Below, piece by piece: positions 11,401 to 23,195 of a stretch of DNA of 64,000 nt. The stretch lies in contig JAACMV010000007.1 in NCBI GenBank assembly GCA_010909725.1, positions 310,001 to 374,000 of the forward strand, in the 5' to 3' direction. The position numbers and the translations under genes were made by a program. Every line of letters starts with the position of its first letter. Position 1 is the first letter of the stretch. Origin of the DNA: Picochlorum sp. 'celeri' (taxonomy: Eukaryota > Chlorophyta > Trebouxiophyceae). Under the pieces are notes generated by a model that did not search any database, was not told the DNA's origin, and worked only from the letters and a program-made list of their open reading frames with translations.

Positions 11401-13276
11401 GGAATATTATATTATGCCTCAGGTCACTCCAGAGCCTCCTGATGTTGTCCCCCAAACTACTGGGTCTCCTCTCTACTGTGGCGAGCATTGAGCCTATCGC
11501 ATCGGTCTTGTTACAGGGATGTCTCTTCTGTCCTCCGGATCCATCTCTAGGAGAAGTACAAGCAATCAATCATACTGCTGGCCCTGCATTTGTTCAGCCA
11601 TGCGATATGCTGAATGCCACAGAAGTTAGCATCGCTGTCTTGGTGACTCTGTCATCCAATGCAAAATGCCTCACAGCGATAGCCCAGCCGAACATTCCAC
11701 TGATGCTCAGTTTTGTTATCGATGCTCCTCCCAATATGCGAATCCTGAAGGATGCGTGTGAATGTCTGTTCAATATGGCAGAGAAAGATGCCTTTTCAAG
11801 TTTTGTTTCAGAAGGAGGACTCTTGTACCTGTTGAAATTTGCACTTGGGGATATTCCTGAGGGACTCGAACCAACAAAAGCATCGCAGTTGGTTGAACTA
11901 AAGCAATCATGTCTTCATTCAGTAATCAAATCAGCTTCCAACGGGTTGCATGGGCAAAAGGTTATTATTCTGCTGGAGAGACTCCTGCCTAAAGGCCTGG
12001 TTGCCCAGCTTATGGTATGTTCAGATATCAGGATATCCATGTGATAAGCTCCCTATATTTTCACCTTCTTTTGGTTTATTGCAGGATGATGAAATAAACG
12101 CCGCCTACGAAGCGTTAATGTCTTCAAGGAAGACACCAGAAGTCATCTGGAACCCTGGTATGCTTCATGACTTGCAAGGCACTTTGGTTGATCTCTGTCA
12201 ACAGGCCCGGCTAGATCAGCAGCGTGACCTAATATCCGGATCAACAAAGAAAGCGTCAGGATGGTTTATTCCAAAAGAATTCATGATCAGATATGATGCC
12301 TTGGAGGGCCACACCGAGGTAGATGGGGTATTCATCGATTTGCTGTTACAAAACCCTGGTTATCCCATAAGGTATGATCATATTCTTTTTTTGAGGTTTA
12401 TTCACCCCATCTTATTATCATACCAACAAATATCCATGCAGAAATCCCAGAAGTCTTCTAGATGCATCGTTGAAGGCCTTTATTGATGAAAGCCAAGATT
12501 TGCAGCCCAAGGAAGACTTTGGATTGCCGGACTCTGCTCTTGTAGATGTCATCTTGCTCCTTTTGAGCACCCATCCTTCATTAGCGGACTATGCGGTGTC
12601 ATCGGGTCATCTAACAACCATTTTTACCTTGATGAAAGATGTCTCCTTACAGAAATCTGCAAGAGCCGTGAAGTACCTCAGAATAGCCCATGCAATCTCC
12701 ATCAGCAGCATGTCATCAGAAGCAATGGCTAGAGCCCACCCTCCAGTCTTACATTCTTTAATGAAAGCACTAGAGGGAACTGAGTCGACGATGCAAATTC
12801 TATCCCTCGAGATTATAAAACGTGCCATGGGACCAACACAGAAAGCAAGAGATATTCTCATCAGATCAGGCCTTGAGCTGAATCTGTTACCTGCCTTGCT
12901 GAACATTTTGAATTGGAAGGAAAGCGAGTCTACGGAAAAAAGCGATACAATAAATATGATGCGCTTCTTATGTGTCGAGATCATCCGACTAATGGAACTC
13001 GAAGGCCCTAATCAAGGTGCTGTAACATCAGCTGTGGCAGCCTCTCCTATTTGGGCTGCATATAAGGATCAGCGCCATGACATGTTCCTGCCATCTGGCG
13101 CAAATCAATCCAATAGTTTGATAGGAATGCTTGAGGGATCACAGCCTTACATGCTCGCAGCTGGTGAGAGCAATAATACTGAGGAAGAGGTACTTGGAGA
13201 TGACTTGATCCAAGAGGTGATGAAGCAAGCTACAGAGAGCACAGCAGCAAAGGATGAGGATACTCAAGACCTTTGA
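5464..13276 (+). CDS. GRV2: RME-8/GRV2 DnaJ-domain endosomal protein, five exons
   Basis: The exons are 5464-7051, 7118-9523, 9595-12014, 12085-12371 and 12442-13276. All introns are GT-AG, and all donors read GTATG. The joined frame encodes 2,511 aa, the usual RME-8 size. The N-terminus carries PH-like RME-8 sequence. The DnaJ domain (about 1455-1520) has the HPD motif in KYHPDRNPAG, the signature for stimulating Hsc70 ATPase. Repeats of the IWN type, the family hallmark, flank it: PEIIWTHEM before it and PEVIWNPGM in exon 4. RME-8 works with Hsc70 and retromer/SNX to uncoat clathrin on endosomes. The Arabidopsis orthologue GRV2/KAM2 acts in vacuolar sorting and gravitropism. Reading-frame continuity across every junction supports the splicing. 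The gene is convergent with the GCP gene. Confidence 0.93.
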
Positions 13277-13421
13277 ACAAATTGAGACCAGTGTTTGGCA
13301 CTCATATGGAAAAGGTCGTTGTTCAAGACAGTTCACTCCCATAAACAGAAGTGTCACGAACTAGAGTTACAGGAATGTGCTGCCAACCAATTGTCAATAA
13401 TACTGCCAAGATCATGCCCAG

Positions 13422-16400
13422 CTATATAGTCTGTAACATGTCGTATAAAATGTTTTCTTCTTCGCTCACGGGGACAGGGACCTGTGACTTGTTCCTCTTT
13501 AATCTCTCTACCTGATCATAATAGACCATTATGTGATGCTTTAATTGTCGCCACATGTCATTGTCTGAGATTACGTCTTCCAGCCCTTTCATCTCCCGCA
13601 TCTGTCCCTCAATCAGATTTCTCACATCAAGAATTGTCGTCAGCATGCTATTAATTGCCTGGTTGATGTCTGGGGCATTGCAGCAGGACAAGATGCGACG
13701 TGCAGCATCATAAATATATTGTCTGTGAATGTCAATCATATCATGAATTGTTTCAGGTCGTTCATCCGAAGTAGACTTGTGATCGAAAGCATGTTGTACC
13801 CGCTTCCAAGATGCCCCACTACAGCAGTCCTTGTACATCTGAGAAATAGAATCAAGGTTACGGTGGCTCTCAAACAGGAACGAATGTATCACTCTCAATC
13901 TACTCTTCCAAACAAGATATTCTGGTTCTGTATGCATTGATCTACGAATCAGATCACGAGGAGATACTAATCTGCGCAGAGCCTTGAGAGAAAAAAGAAC
14001 TCTACTGATTCTCAGATTCATATTGAAAACAGCAGCATATGCAGTTAACGTTTCATCAGAAAATATGGCACCCATCGGCCATGGAGGTTCGAATGATACG
14101 TATATGCAATCGTACGCATTTAATCCTGAAGGAGGAATCAATACAGGAGCCATCGCACTATAGTATGGTGCTTTGATCCGAATGGCATCAGAATACTCCA
14201 TACCAACACCAAATGCTTCTTGCACGTTGGTGAGAGCATTCTCACCAGGCAACAAGTTTATTCTGAGGTACTCTGCAAAATCAGAAGTTCGTAAACTCGA
14301 AATTGTCGATGCTTCAAACAAGATACTTTTCGCCTGATGCAATGAGAGAGGCTCCAGCGAGAATACAAGTGGCTCTAGGGCCTGAACAAATTCAGATAGA
14401 AAATCCCCTGCAAATCCCAGAAATACCTGCCTCGCAAATTCAACAGCCGTGAAAATGTCCAAATAGTCAATGAAAAGACTTGTACACGCTCTGGATACCA
14501 TAGAGGCCTGTATTAGCAGAAGATCTTCTATAGAGGTCTCAAGGAGCATGGATAAAGGCAAACTAGAATTCAAAAGCACTTTCTCACATGCAGTCTCCTT
14601 TGATTTTACCGAAGCTTTCCAGGGCTGCTTCCTTCTGCTATTTCCTAATGTACTCTTTCTTTGCATTAAATTTCGCAACCACTGCTGAACAATACGCTGC
14701 TTTGATGTTGAGATTGAACCATTCCTATCCTCCACTCTCTCTGACCCAACCATCAGAGAGCCATCTACTGCGCACTCAACATTGCCATTCAAGAAATCAA
14801 ACTCCTTGCCAATATTTTGCATCTCGAACCAGTGTTTTGGATCGCATGTCTCATCGAACGGCACACCGGGATGCAAGTCCTCCCTCATCTGTCCCAGTGA
14901 GATTGCCACATCATCTACCCCATCAATCTTTAGTGAGACATAATACAGGAGGCGTAGTTGGGTTCCTGCAACCGCAAGAGCTCGCTTTGACTCATTTGAT
15001 AAGAAATTAGGTATATCGGATGGGCCCACGTGGCTAATCCATGCATCAGACTTTGGAACTTTAGTACCTCCATTGTAACTTGGGGCATACAAAACATATT
15101 CATTGCTTAATGGCCCTGTGTAGGAAGACTCTCCGTCCAAGTCACGGACTCCAAATGCCCATTTATGTATCACGGACAAGTATGGAGCAAAAGCACCCAA
15201 AAGAAGTCGTTTTGCCAATGCTGCATGATCACCTTCTATCGAAAGACTCTTGTCATAAATGTATTCTAGCAGGCGACACCCAGAGGGCAGTGATGTGCCC
15301 CCCTCATCATTCCCATCGAGTTCTAAAAACTCAAAAAGACGGGCAAGAACCGACTGGACTCGAGAAGTCGCATGAGATAACTGCAGAACAGACAGGCCCA
15401 GCCCACAAAATTCTCCACCCTGGGCATCTGTTTCCTCAGGAAGAGCAATGATAGGGTCCTCAAAATCAAAAAATGATCCTCTTATTGGCATTGATTTGTT
15501 ATTTTTGATATCACATTGCCCTTGAAACCCTGTTGATTTCATTCCCATTGGTTGCACCCAATTATCTGCCCCAGACCACTCAATCTCAACCAACTCTCTG
15601 TCAATGTCATGCAAAATATCTTTCAGGGTATTTGCAAAAGCATATGTGATTGGATCAAGTGTATCCTGAGCTAGGGTCGTGTGGATATAGGACTCGATAG
15701 ACACCCTACAGGTCGCAGAGCGTTCAAACGATGACAACATCCCTGCTATCGAAGGCCGGGCTAGAGCCTCTGGCATTGCCAGTCTCCCTCGTAACTTTGC
15801 CAACGATGCCCGGATACCATAAAGAGCAAGGAGAGCTTCTCTACTTATCCTCGATTCCTCGCCACTCCACAGACTCTCATTCTTTTGCTGCACAGATACC
15901 TCCGGGACAAAGCTGTTCAGATTCTGCTTCTCAATACCCCTCTCTACTGCGCCAGGCCGCCCACCATTGCGATATAACGCATCATATTTCGTCTCCAGCT
16001 TTTCAAACGATGTCATTTTTCCCGGAGAGTGATCAATAAACAAAGAGCCAATTGACACCTTTACAGGGGACTTTGATGGATGCCAAGAGAAGGAATCCTT
16101 TTGCTCTCCATTCACCGAACCATTTCCTCTACAGATGTCAATATCGCGATGCGTGACTCGTCTCTTCTTCTGATCCACAAACCATCCAAGTGCCCGAGGC
16201 CCCTCCATATCAAGCCCGTCACCACTTCCACCAGCACAAACTCCTGGAATACACTCTGGGCTCGGCTCGTCCTCAACGAACAAACCCCTATTCATTTGCA
16301 TTCGACACGATTGATGATCAATCTCCTGCACACCACGATGCGACACACCATGCAACTCATTCTCCTCATCCTCTCCAGCAGGAGTAATCCTTGTCCCCTC

Positions 16401-16862
16401 CAGACATCTCAAAAACTCCACCACGCGCTCTCCTTCTGTACACACAAACCCAGTTTGCTGCACATCATTGACTATACCAAACCCTGCTGGGAGAAGAAGG
16501 TCACAACGCCCTGATTCCCTGTTCAAACTAGACTCAGACTGACGCTTCACTAACAAACGCTGCTCCAATTCCCAGACCCGTCCCGAAAGGCCTCTATCCT
16601 TGATCTTTTTATTAACACTGTCCAAACCATGGATATCTTGTCCATCAACCCCATCAGCGGGACTTGGCAGTTGTTCGTTCAATCCCAACAAACAAGAAAA
16701 CGCAATATCTTTGTACAGACGGTACAGTGCATCCCTCGTTCTTGATCCAATATACCCTTCATCAGTATTACCACCATCTTCTGTAGCAAGATGGTAGCAT
16801 AACGCGGATACCAGGTGAGGGATGCCCAACAACGACTCGGTCATTGATTTGACTTTTGACAC
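13422..16862 (-). CDS. Gamma-tubulin complex protein (GCP5/GCP6-type)
   Basis: A single-exon 1,146-aa protein. The C-terminal half has the Spc97/Spc98 (GCP) fold. The GRIP1 segment includes DLLLIQASMVSRACTSLFI. The GRIP2 segment includes AYDCIYVSFEPPWPMGAIFS, then AVFNMNLRISRVLFSLKALR and RQYIYDAARRILSCC. GCPs form the ring that templates microtubules by binding gamma-tubulin. Length and the long, poorly conserved insertion between the GRIP parts point to the GCP5/GCP6 group rather than GCP2-4. That sub-assignment is inferred. The gene is convergent with RME-8, and its start lies 50 bp from the end of the PP2C gene on the same strand. Confidence 0.8.
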   Translation of the reverse strand: MSKVKSMTESLLGIPHLVSALCYHLATEDGGNTDEGYIGSRTRDALYRLYKDIAFSCLLGLNEQLPSPADGVDGQDIHGLDSVNKKIKDRGLSGRVWELEQRLLVKRQSESSLNRESGRCDLLLPAGFGIVNDVQQTGFVCTEGERVVEFLRCLEGTRITPAGEDEENELHGVSHRGVQEIDHQSCRMQMNRGLFVEDEPSPECIPGVCAGGSGDGLDMEGPRALGWFVDQKKRRVTHRDIDICRGNGSVNGEQKDSFSWHPSKSPVKVSIGSLFIDHSPGKMTSFEKLETKYDALYRNGGRPGAVERGIEKQNLNSFVPEVSVQQKNESLWSGEESRISREALLALYGIRASLAKLRGRLAMPEALARPSIAGMLSSFERSATCRVSIESYIHTTLAQDTLDPITYAFANTLKDILHDIDRELVEIEWSGADNWVQPMGMKSTGFQGQCDIKNNKSMPIRGSFFDFEDPIIALPEETDAQGGEFCGLGLSVLQLSHATSRVQSVLARLFEFLELDGNDEGGTSLPSGCRLLEYIYDKSLSIEGDHAALAKRLLLGAFAPYLSVIHKWAFGVRDLDGESSYTGPLSNEYVLYAPSYNGGTKVPKSDAWISHVGPSDIPNFLSNESKRALAVAGTQLRLLYYVSLKIDGVDDVAISLGQMREDLHPGVPFDETCDPKHWFEMQNIGKEFDFLNGNVECAVDGSLMVGSERVEDRNGSISTSKQRIVQQWLRNLMQRKSTLGNSRRKQPWKASVKSKETACEKVLLNSSLPLSMLLETSIEDLLLIQASMVSRACTSLFIDYLDIFTAVEFARQVFLGFAGDFLSEFVQALEPLVFSLEPLSLHQAKSILFEASTISSLRTSDFAEYLRINLLPGENALTNVQEAFGVGMEYSDAIRIKAPYYSAMAPVLIPPSGLNAYDCIYVSFEPPWPMGAIFSDETLTAYAAVFNMNLRISRVLFSLKALRRLVSPRDLIRRSMHTEPEYLVWKSRLRVIHSFLFESHRNLDSISQMYKDCCSGASWKRVQHAFDHKSTSDERPETIHDMIDIHRQYIYDAARRILSCCNAPDINQAINSMLTTILDVRNLIEGQMREMKGLEDVISDNDMWRQLKHHIMVYYDQVERLKRNKSQVPVPVSEEENILYDMLQTI

Positions 16863-16912
16863 TTAAATTTCATGATTTGAAGCTACATTACAATTCAAAG
16901 ATACATTTAATA

Positions 16913-18019
16913 CTATTGTTGCAGTGTTCGACTGGTTAAATTCAATCTAGAGGCCCGTGCTCGAGGGATTGCTGGTAACGAGCGAAATTGGAAAAACAAG
17001 ACTGTGACATTATCTCCGGGGGTGCCAGCATGCAACACGTCCCTCTGTCGTGATAGCGCCGCATCAACAAGCCACGATGCACAGTGCATACATGCGTTGG
17101 TGAAATCTCCAGAGTCTTCGAGCGTTTCTGCTTGGGTGGCAGGATCAGATGTGACCTGACGAAGTTGCCGTCTCACATCCGTGATGACGGATGATTCTGG
17201 GGTGTAATAATCCCATACACCATCCGTAGCAGCCACCATGAACTCGTCTAATTCATCGAGTTGTTTTTTCTTCACATCTGGGGTGCAAAAGAGAGGACCA
17301 TGCACCATAGTATAGCCATCATCAGGAGAACGCCACTTGAGTGGAGGGCCTAGATCATAATCTCCTAGGGTTCTACATACATTGATATCACTTCCACCGA
17401 TGTGATCAGAGAAGCATGAGACGCCAGCTGCTTCAAACCGTCGTTTCTCAGACTCCACAGGCGGATTGTGGGATTCCGTGAGCCCTTGGGCACCTCCACG
17501 AACAGACAGAACAGCCTTGCAGTCCCCTACATTGCTCGTGTACAACATACCGGTCTCTAATACTATCAAAGCAATCAACATGGTGGTCCCACCTGTCATG
17601 CGATCATTCTTAACGTGGGATTCGAATGCTAATTTGTCCAACTCATAGATGCAGTCACGCAAGCCCTGTTGAATTGCAGAGTCAACAGTCTCCTCTCCAT
17701 GACTACCTGGGATGATTCTACGCTGTATTATAGGTATTAGAACGCTAGGCAAATTCGCCACACACATCTCGGAGATCTCGTGTCCATGGTGTCCATCCAA
17801 CACAGCCCCAACTGTGCACCTGTACTGTGCACCCAAACCTCTCACATAGAACGAAAAGGCATTCCATCGGTCATCTTGGGTTTTCCTCCCACCGTAGGAG
17901 CATCCCACACCCATGCTAATACCCCTATGAAGAGGAACATCGTCACTCTCGTGCGTAGATTCTGTTGCAGACATTTTCCAGGTGGGAGGCGATATACTAC
18001 CAGGCTCTGAGTAGACCAC
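16913..18019 (-). CDS. PP2C-family protein phosphatase
   Basis: A metal-dependent Ser/Thr phosphatase of 368 aa. Metal-binding motifs are present: GRKTQDDRW near the N-terminus (motif 1, with D in place of the usual E), VLDGHHGHE (motif 2, metal Asp), TSNVGDCKAVLS, VAATDGVWDY (the DG motif) and TPGDNVTVLFFQF with its terminal Asp. GGTTMLIALIV is the core strand. No transmembrane segment or regulatory domain is seen, so it is probably cytosolic or nuclear. An ATG at 17974, which begins SATESTHE, is an alternative start. The 5' flank holds an 18-bp perfect palindrome. Confidence 0.9.
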   Translation of the reverse strand: MVYSEPGSISPPTWKMSATESTHESDDVPLHRGISMGVGCSYGGRKTQDDRWNAFSFYVRGLGAQYRCTVGAVLDGHHGHEISEMCVANLPSVLIPIIQRRIIPGSHGEETVDSAIQQGLRDCIYELDKLAFESHVKNDRMTGGTTMLIALIVLETGMLYTSNVGDCKAVLSVRGGAQGLTESHNPPVESEKRRFEAAGVSCFSDHIGGSDINVCRTLGDYDLGPPLKWRSPDDGYTMVHGPLFCTPDVKKKQLDELDEFMVAATDGVWDYYTPESSVITDVRRQLRQVTSDPATQAETLEDSGDFTNACMHCASWLVDAALSRQRDVLHAGTPGDNVTVLFFQFRSLPAIPRARASRLNLTSRTLQQ

Positions 18020-18437
18020 TTATGGCGATAGATCACCAATACATTGTTTGATCGTGCATATATATGTGCATAAATAGCCAATTAATGGGTCAAATGATTG
18101 TTTCTATCAAATACCACGTGTATCAAACAGTCATGATCCTTGTATCCGGTGAAACCATAATCATGGCATCTTTCTATACAGATGATTCGACATCGACCAC
18201 TATGTATTTATTTTTAAACTGATTTTGGTCTGACATGTGGAGCAGGACTCGGGCACATTCGATGTGAGATCAGGGGCCCTGAATCAGGGCTGTTGTTATA
18301 ACGCTTCCAGAGATGTATAAAAAATCTGTTGTACAGCACTCTACATGCATGTAGAGGCTAGATCTGTTGCGGTGGAAATTGACTTGCATCAGACGTAAAA
18401 GACACGAAAAAAAATAAAAGTTATTTGGACATTCAGT
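18020..18437. other. Intergenic region upstream of PP2C with an 18-bp palindrome
   Basis: No gene seen. CTCTACATGCATGTAGAG at 18339-18356 is a perfect 18-bp palindrome. TCAGGGGCCCTGA (18271-18283) is a second, odd-centred one. Confidence 0.7.
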
Positions 18438-21400
18438 TTAAAATGGGCTCACAAGGTTCTTTCTTGGGCTCTGAGAATCCCCAGAGGCATCCTTAATTTT
18501 GCTGAGAATCACATGGAAATCAGGCCTGTCCTCTGGATTCCACTGGGTGCACAGTGTGACCAACTCACACAGAGTGGACATTGCTCGCTGTGATGCTTGG
18601 TCTAGTCCAGGGGGTATGGAAGGAGCTTTGAAGCGCATCATTTCTGGATCAATTATCCATTGAGTTTGAATCTGGAATCCATCCATGTCACCAAATGGTC
18701 TTCTACGTTCCAGTAGCTCCCAGAGGATGACTCCAAATGAGTAGACATCTGCTTTTAGCATGAGTCCTGGATCTTGAGATTCTGCAGATTTCGGTGTTGT
18801 GGGGCTAAGTATTTCAGGTGCGCTGTACGCCGCTGTGCCAATCACTCCAGGAGTGAGCGTTCTGTCGAGACCGCCGGTTGTGTAGTTGGTCCCTGATACT
18901 GGCTGAGAGGGCTGTCTTTCCACGGCATATCTCGCCATACCAAAGTCACCAATCTTCATCACGAAACCATGTCCTATAAATATGTTTGCGGGCTTCAAAT
19001 CTCTATGGAAGATTGGCGGTAACCTTCTGTGGAGATGGTGCATTCCACGGGCAATGGATCTGGCAATAGGTAAAAGTTTTGTGGGATCAATTGTTGATGA
19101 TGCTCCCTTGTGAATAAGCATATCCAAAGTTCCACGGGGACATAATTCCATGATCAAATACGTATGTCCGACATTATGCGCGAGTCCACGTAAGTTTACG
19201 ACGTTATCATGCCAGCCTGCATGAAGGTGAATGTCAATTTCTGATTGACATGAGGCTCTCTTGACTGCAACAGGCGTTTCCTGGTACCATGCTGCATATA
19301 CTGGACCTTCTACACCTTGTCCCAGCATTTTACCAAATGTGAGTTGAGAAAATTCAATCATCTCAACATTAATTGAAGGATTCCTGGTCAAACTGCCGAT
19401 ACGGTCGAGTGGTGTTGCCACCTGCGATTGACTACCATCGGTTGTCGTGCTGTCAGCATAGGCCATTCCAGCGTCAAACTTCATTTGCCATGCTTCTGAA
19501 TGAGGCGCATACTGCGATATGGTGGCATCTAAACTGTCACTTTTGTACATGGATTCGATAGCACCACCTCTTCGAAGTGGGCTTGGGGAACGCTTGTACT
19601 GAGTTACTGGATGCTGTCCATCAGTGGAGGAGGGAGAATTGGTATTTCCAGTGTGAAGCAACCGATGGGGATCAACATTTGAAAAGCTTGATCTTCTTCC
19701 CTCGAACAAAAGATTTTCATGCCGCCTAGATACTCCAATCTTGCTTGGAGAGTCCCCAACATATGTAAAGGATCCGTGTCTGGGTGTCACGGTTCCTGAG
19801 CCAGTGTGACCTCCAGTTTTCGTCAGACCTAGTTCAATGTCATGCTGCAGTGAGTGAGCACCTGAAAGACGATTTGAAATGAATGGAGAGTGCAATGTAT
19901 CATTTCCTGTCTGTGGAGTTCCTCGCCTGCGATGTATGCCTCTGCCAGCTGATGCAGTCACTGAGAAATGCTTTGCAGGGGTACCTCCTTCACCTTCATC
20001 CAGGGACACCCTTGGCTTACATGATGACATGTATTCTGTATCATCCGCGTCTCCATCCGAGGATCCTGTGCTATCTGTTTGATCACTAAATGCTTTCCTT
20101 GCTTTTGATGCTGCTGCCTGCAGTGCCTCCTTTGTCAAGAGACCTGCCGCCGACGGTCTCCAGGAGCCACTCGTCAGTCTACTTAACAATTTTGTTGGAG
20201 AATGTGGTTCTTTTTTCAGTGACTGACTCTTTTTCCGGAACATTTCTCGACCTTCAAGGCCATCTGGATTACCAAGAAGCATCACAACAAGAGTCAAACC
20301 TCTGGCCCACTTTTCATGTGTCTCCGTATCACGACACTTGAGCCGTAAATCAGGCTCCAAGGTGAATTTTAAGGTGATAGTTAGATCCTCTGTGCATGCA
20401 AGGACACTCTCCACATGCATGAGCAACACGTATTTTCTCCAGTCCCACCGCAATGTGGATCCATCATGGGACAGTTGGAAAAACCTCCACTTACCAGCCG
20501 AGCTCACATTGAACGCTCCTAGCACCCGATTAAAGGATTTTGACGATACAATTCCATGATTCGTCTCGTTGGACGGCAGTTTCAACAACCACTCGCCATG
20601 GATGAGCGGAAGCAGAGCTGATGGCACCTTGGCATGTCTCTGACGACCCCTGGTGGCATCCTCCCTCATGCCACCAGCGGTATCCATGGTTGCATTATCA
20701 AATTGAGTATTTGCCTTCCATAAGTCTACTTTGTTTCCTTCATCTGGAAGCTTTCCGTACAGATCTCTGTGAAGAATTGCTAAATCGCTTCCTGACAAGA
20801 GCCTTGCATCCCACCACACAAAAGTCCTGCCAATCAGGAAAAAGACTGGAAATGCTAACAGATATGCCTGACCATGGATTTGTACTAGTGTATTACCATA
20901 GTACACAGAAGAGAACATGTATGCCGCTGCCACAATATAACTGAAAGGATGCGAAAATTCTGCAAAGAGAGCCAGCCTGGGCTTTCCATACATGACTGCA
21001 ATGCAACACACTGTCAGCCACAGTGCTACGGCGACAACGCCGACAGTAGAAGCGACAAGTAAAGATGGAAGATATGAATCTGCTCCTGGATTGATACCAT
21101 TGATGACACCAACAATCAACAAAAGCGTCATCAATTGCACATCCAACTTTGCAAGAGCAACAAACCTATCCCTCCTCAAACTAGCTCTTCTACACCTATC
21201 GATATTTGGTAGTCTCATATCTCCTGCAATTTTCGAGTACATTCTCCAGCCAAACCCCAAATATGCCCATCTCGTCAGGCTCAATGTGGCTACTTGAAGC
21301 AATGCACAGACAATGGCCACTGTGATGGATACTGTGTCCCGTCCAGCTTTCAACGAAGTCTACACACATACGGGTCATGAACATAATATTAAAGCATCAT

Positions 21401-21823
21401 CATTACACCATTACCCTCATCATACAATTCTTCTATAGCATAAGAACAAAATGCATCTCGTACCGAGTAGATAATAAGCTGAGCCAAGTTTAAGCCCCCA
21501 CTGGCCATGGATACCAGCAACTGATAGGCATTCTCTAGCCAGAACGCATCCAGCACAATACACAAGAACATCACCGCTGATACTAACAGTAATATCAAGT
21601 CTTGCAAGTTTCTGGAATCTTCCTTGGACAACTCGGTCACAGCAAAGGCTCCTGACACGCAGGCTTGCACAATACAAAGCCCTAAAAACAACTTGCAAGG
21701 CTTTGGCAGTGAGCCCCACAGCTGCCACACCCCGAGCCTTTGCTCTTTCCCTTCCATTTTCTGTATTTCATTAGAACGATTTTCACTATCGTCAACAATC
21801 ATGGTTGTCATTGCGTCATTCAT
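18438..21823 (-). CDS. Multi-pass membrane protein kinase with a PH domain (TKL type), two exons
   Basis: Exon 1 is 21407-21823 and exon 2 is 18438-21359. The intron (21360-21406, 47 bp) has donor GTAATG and acceptor GTGTAG, phase 0. The product is 1,112 aa. The N-terminus has about seven hydrophobic spans, shared between the two exons. A PH-like domain follows, from SALLPLIHGEWLLKLPS through WTRGLTL-like sequence. Next is a long Ser/Thr-rich linker, then a kinase domain. The kinase has GQGVEGPV (ATP loop), VAVKR (Lys), HRDLKPANIFI (catalytic loop), DFG, APE and DVYSFGVILWELLERRRPFG, typical of the tyrosine-kinase-like (Raf/MLK) group. All catalytic motifs are intact. A receptor or osmosensor role is possible, but the ligand is unknown. 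The frame is open to an earlier ATG at 22033; the start at 21823 is preferred because the upstream extension looks like non-coding repeat sequence. Confidence 0.83.
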
Positions 21824-22335
21824 TGTACCAACTGTATGCAACCCGGTAGGTGTCACTCTGCTCGCACCCTCCGACACACACAGTCTATGCGGCGCAAGAA
21901 GGCCTATCCAATAGTATTGAAATATTATATAATGATATGTACACAAAAGACGGGTCACAAATTCTGGTACGCGGCTATGCCCGTCACTGTCCAACCAACC
22001 GACCAACCGACCAGCGACTGTTGAGTCATACACAACCGCAACCGCGACGTCACGAGAAGTAAAGAGAGAATCTTTTTTGATGTATAAAAGTACAGTGGGT
22101 TTTGAAGCGTAAAAGTCCTGTTGGCCACGTCATGCAATGATGATGGCAGTTGCCGGCACAGCTGCCTCGAGGCAGCCCTGCCAGTGGTCTTCAGCTGAAG
22201 ATGTCTTGTTGTTGTTGGGTGAGAGTCTCTCCTGCCATCCCGATACTTGGGGAAATATAAAGATTCTCCATACAATGTTATGATTCAATCATTATTACAT
22301 CTATATGGGAGTATATATATATATATCTACATGAC
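21824..22335. other. Upstream region of the membrane kinase, palindrome-rich
   Basis: No convincing gene. Two perfect palindromes lie close together: GCTGCCTCGAGGCAGC (22161-22176) and TCTTCAGCTGAAGA (22188-22201). A short CCAACCGA-type repeat lies near 21990-22012, and an (AT)n run lies near 22311-22325. Confidence 0.65.
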
Positions 22336-22626
22336 CTAATGATGCCCTCCTTGAAGCTTGGCCTCTTGCTCGTGCTTGTAATGAGCATATTCCTGTGGCC
22401 ATGCCAGAGCATAAGCAAACACAAACCCATACCCAAGCACATCAAACAAAGGCTTCGGTGATCCACCATCAATATACTTGGTCTTGTACCCATCGAACCA
22501 TGTCGCCACGCGAGCAGACGTTTTGTTCACAGTCCAGTTCTCAGACGCAAACTTGCCAACGTATGCTGGCAGCTCCTTCACCTTGAGCCCTTTGGCACCC
22601 TGCAATAATTTCTCCACCGTTGGCAT
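22336..22626 (-). CDS. Probable mitochondrial ATP synthase F0 subunit f-like protein
   Basis: A 96-aa protein with an amphipathic N-terminal half and one hydrophobic span (about 63-80), then a charged tail. The order WFDGYKTKYIDGG, then a transmembrane helix, then PQEYAHYKHEQEAK matches the pattern of the small F0 subunit f (ATP5MF, or ATP17 in yeast). In that subunit a tyrosine-rich K-Y-I segment precedes one helix and a His/Lys/Glu tail. If correct it is a peripheral-stalk or dimer-interface subunit in the inner mitochondrial membrane. The family is short and weakly conserved, so this is a moderate call; another small mitochondrial membrane subunit is possible. Confidence 0.55.
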   Translation of the reverse strand: MPTVEKLLQGAKGLKVKELPAYVGKFASENWTVNKTSARVATWFDGYKTKYIDGGSPKPLFDVLGYGFVFAYALAWPQEYAHYKHEQEAKLQGGHH

Positions 22627-23195
22627 TATTCTTTTTCTTCTATTTTATATAGTGATTTTGTAATCGCAATCTACGGCGATACGAGTCCTACGAGTGAGAA
22701 TGACGCGAACACTACCGCGCGTACAGGGTCGTCGTATAGCGGGGTCCAAGGGAAAGGAATGCTTTGATTTCCCTTCTCACGAGAGATGTAAATATATAAC
22801 AATTCTAATTAATAGTAAGCCTCGTGAAACCATAGTGCGTAGAGACGATCCTGATGGGGTGGGGGATGTCGAAGAGAGCATCCCATCAATCTATTCATTC
22901 GACCGATGTAGAATGTCATTGTTGCGATGATTCTGTTTTGGTCTCTGAGATGGACATTCCGACATGTCACGCAAGCATTCGGCCAGTTCTTTTGTAAAAT
23001 AACTGTATCTGTCTATTGCCAAAACCCAAATTTTTATACAAGATACGTACATACTGTGGGGCTTGCTAGGTTTGAGGGCAAGCGAGATACTGCAACAACT
23101 AGAGTTTGGTGACACACAACTGCAGCAGTGTGGGACCCTTGAGAGGAACACGACGACCTATTTCTATAGCCTTGACACCTGGCTGTACGTAAATC
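22627..23195. other. Divergent promoter region
   Basis: It separates the small ATP synthase-like gene from the TMEM53-like gene. Only short chance frames are present. No tRNA, repeat or long palindrome was seen. Confidence 0.55.
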
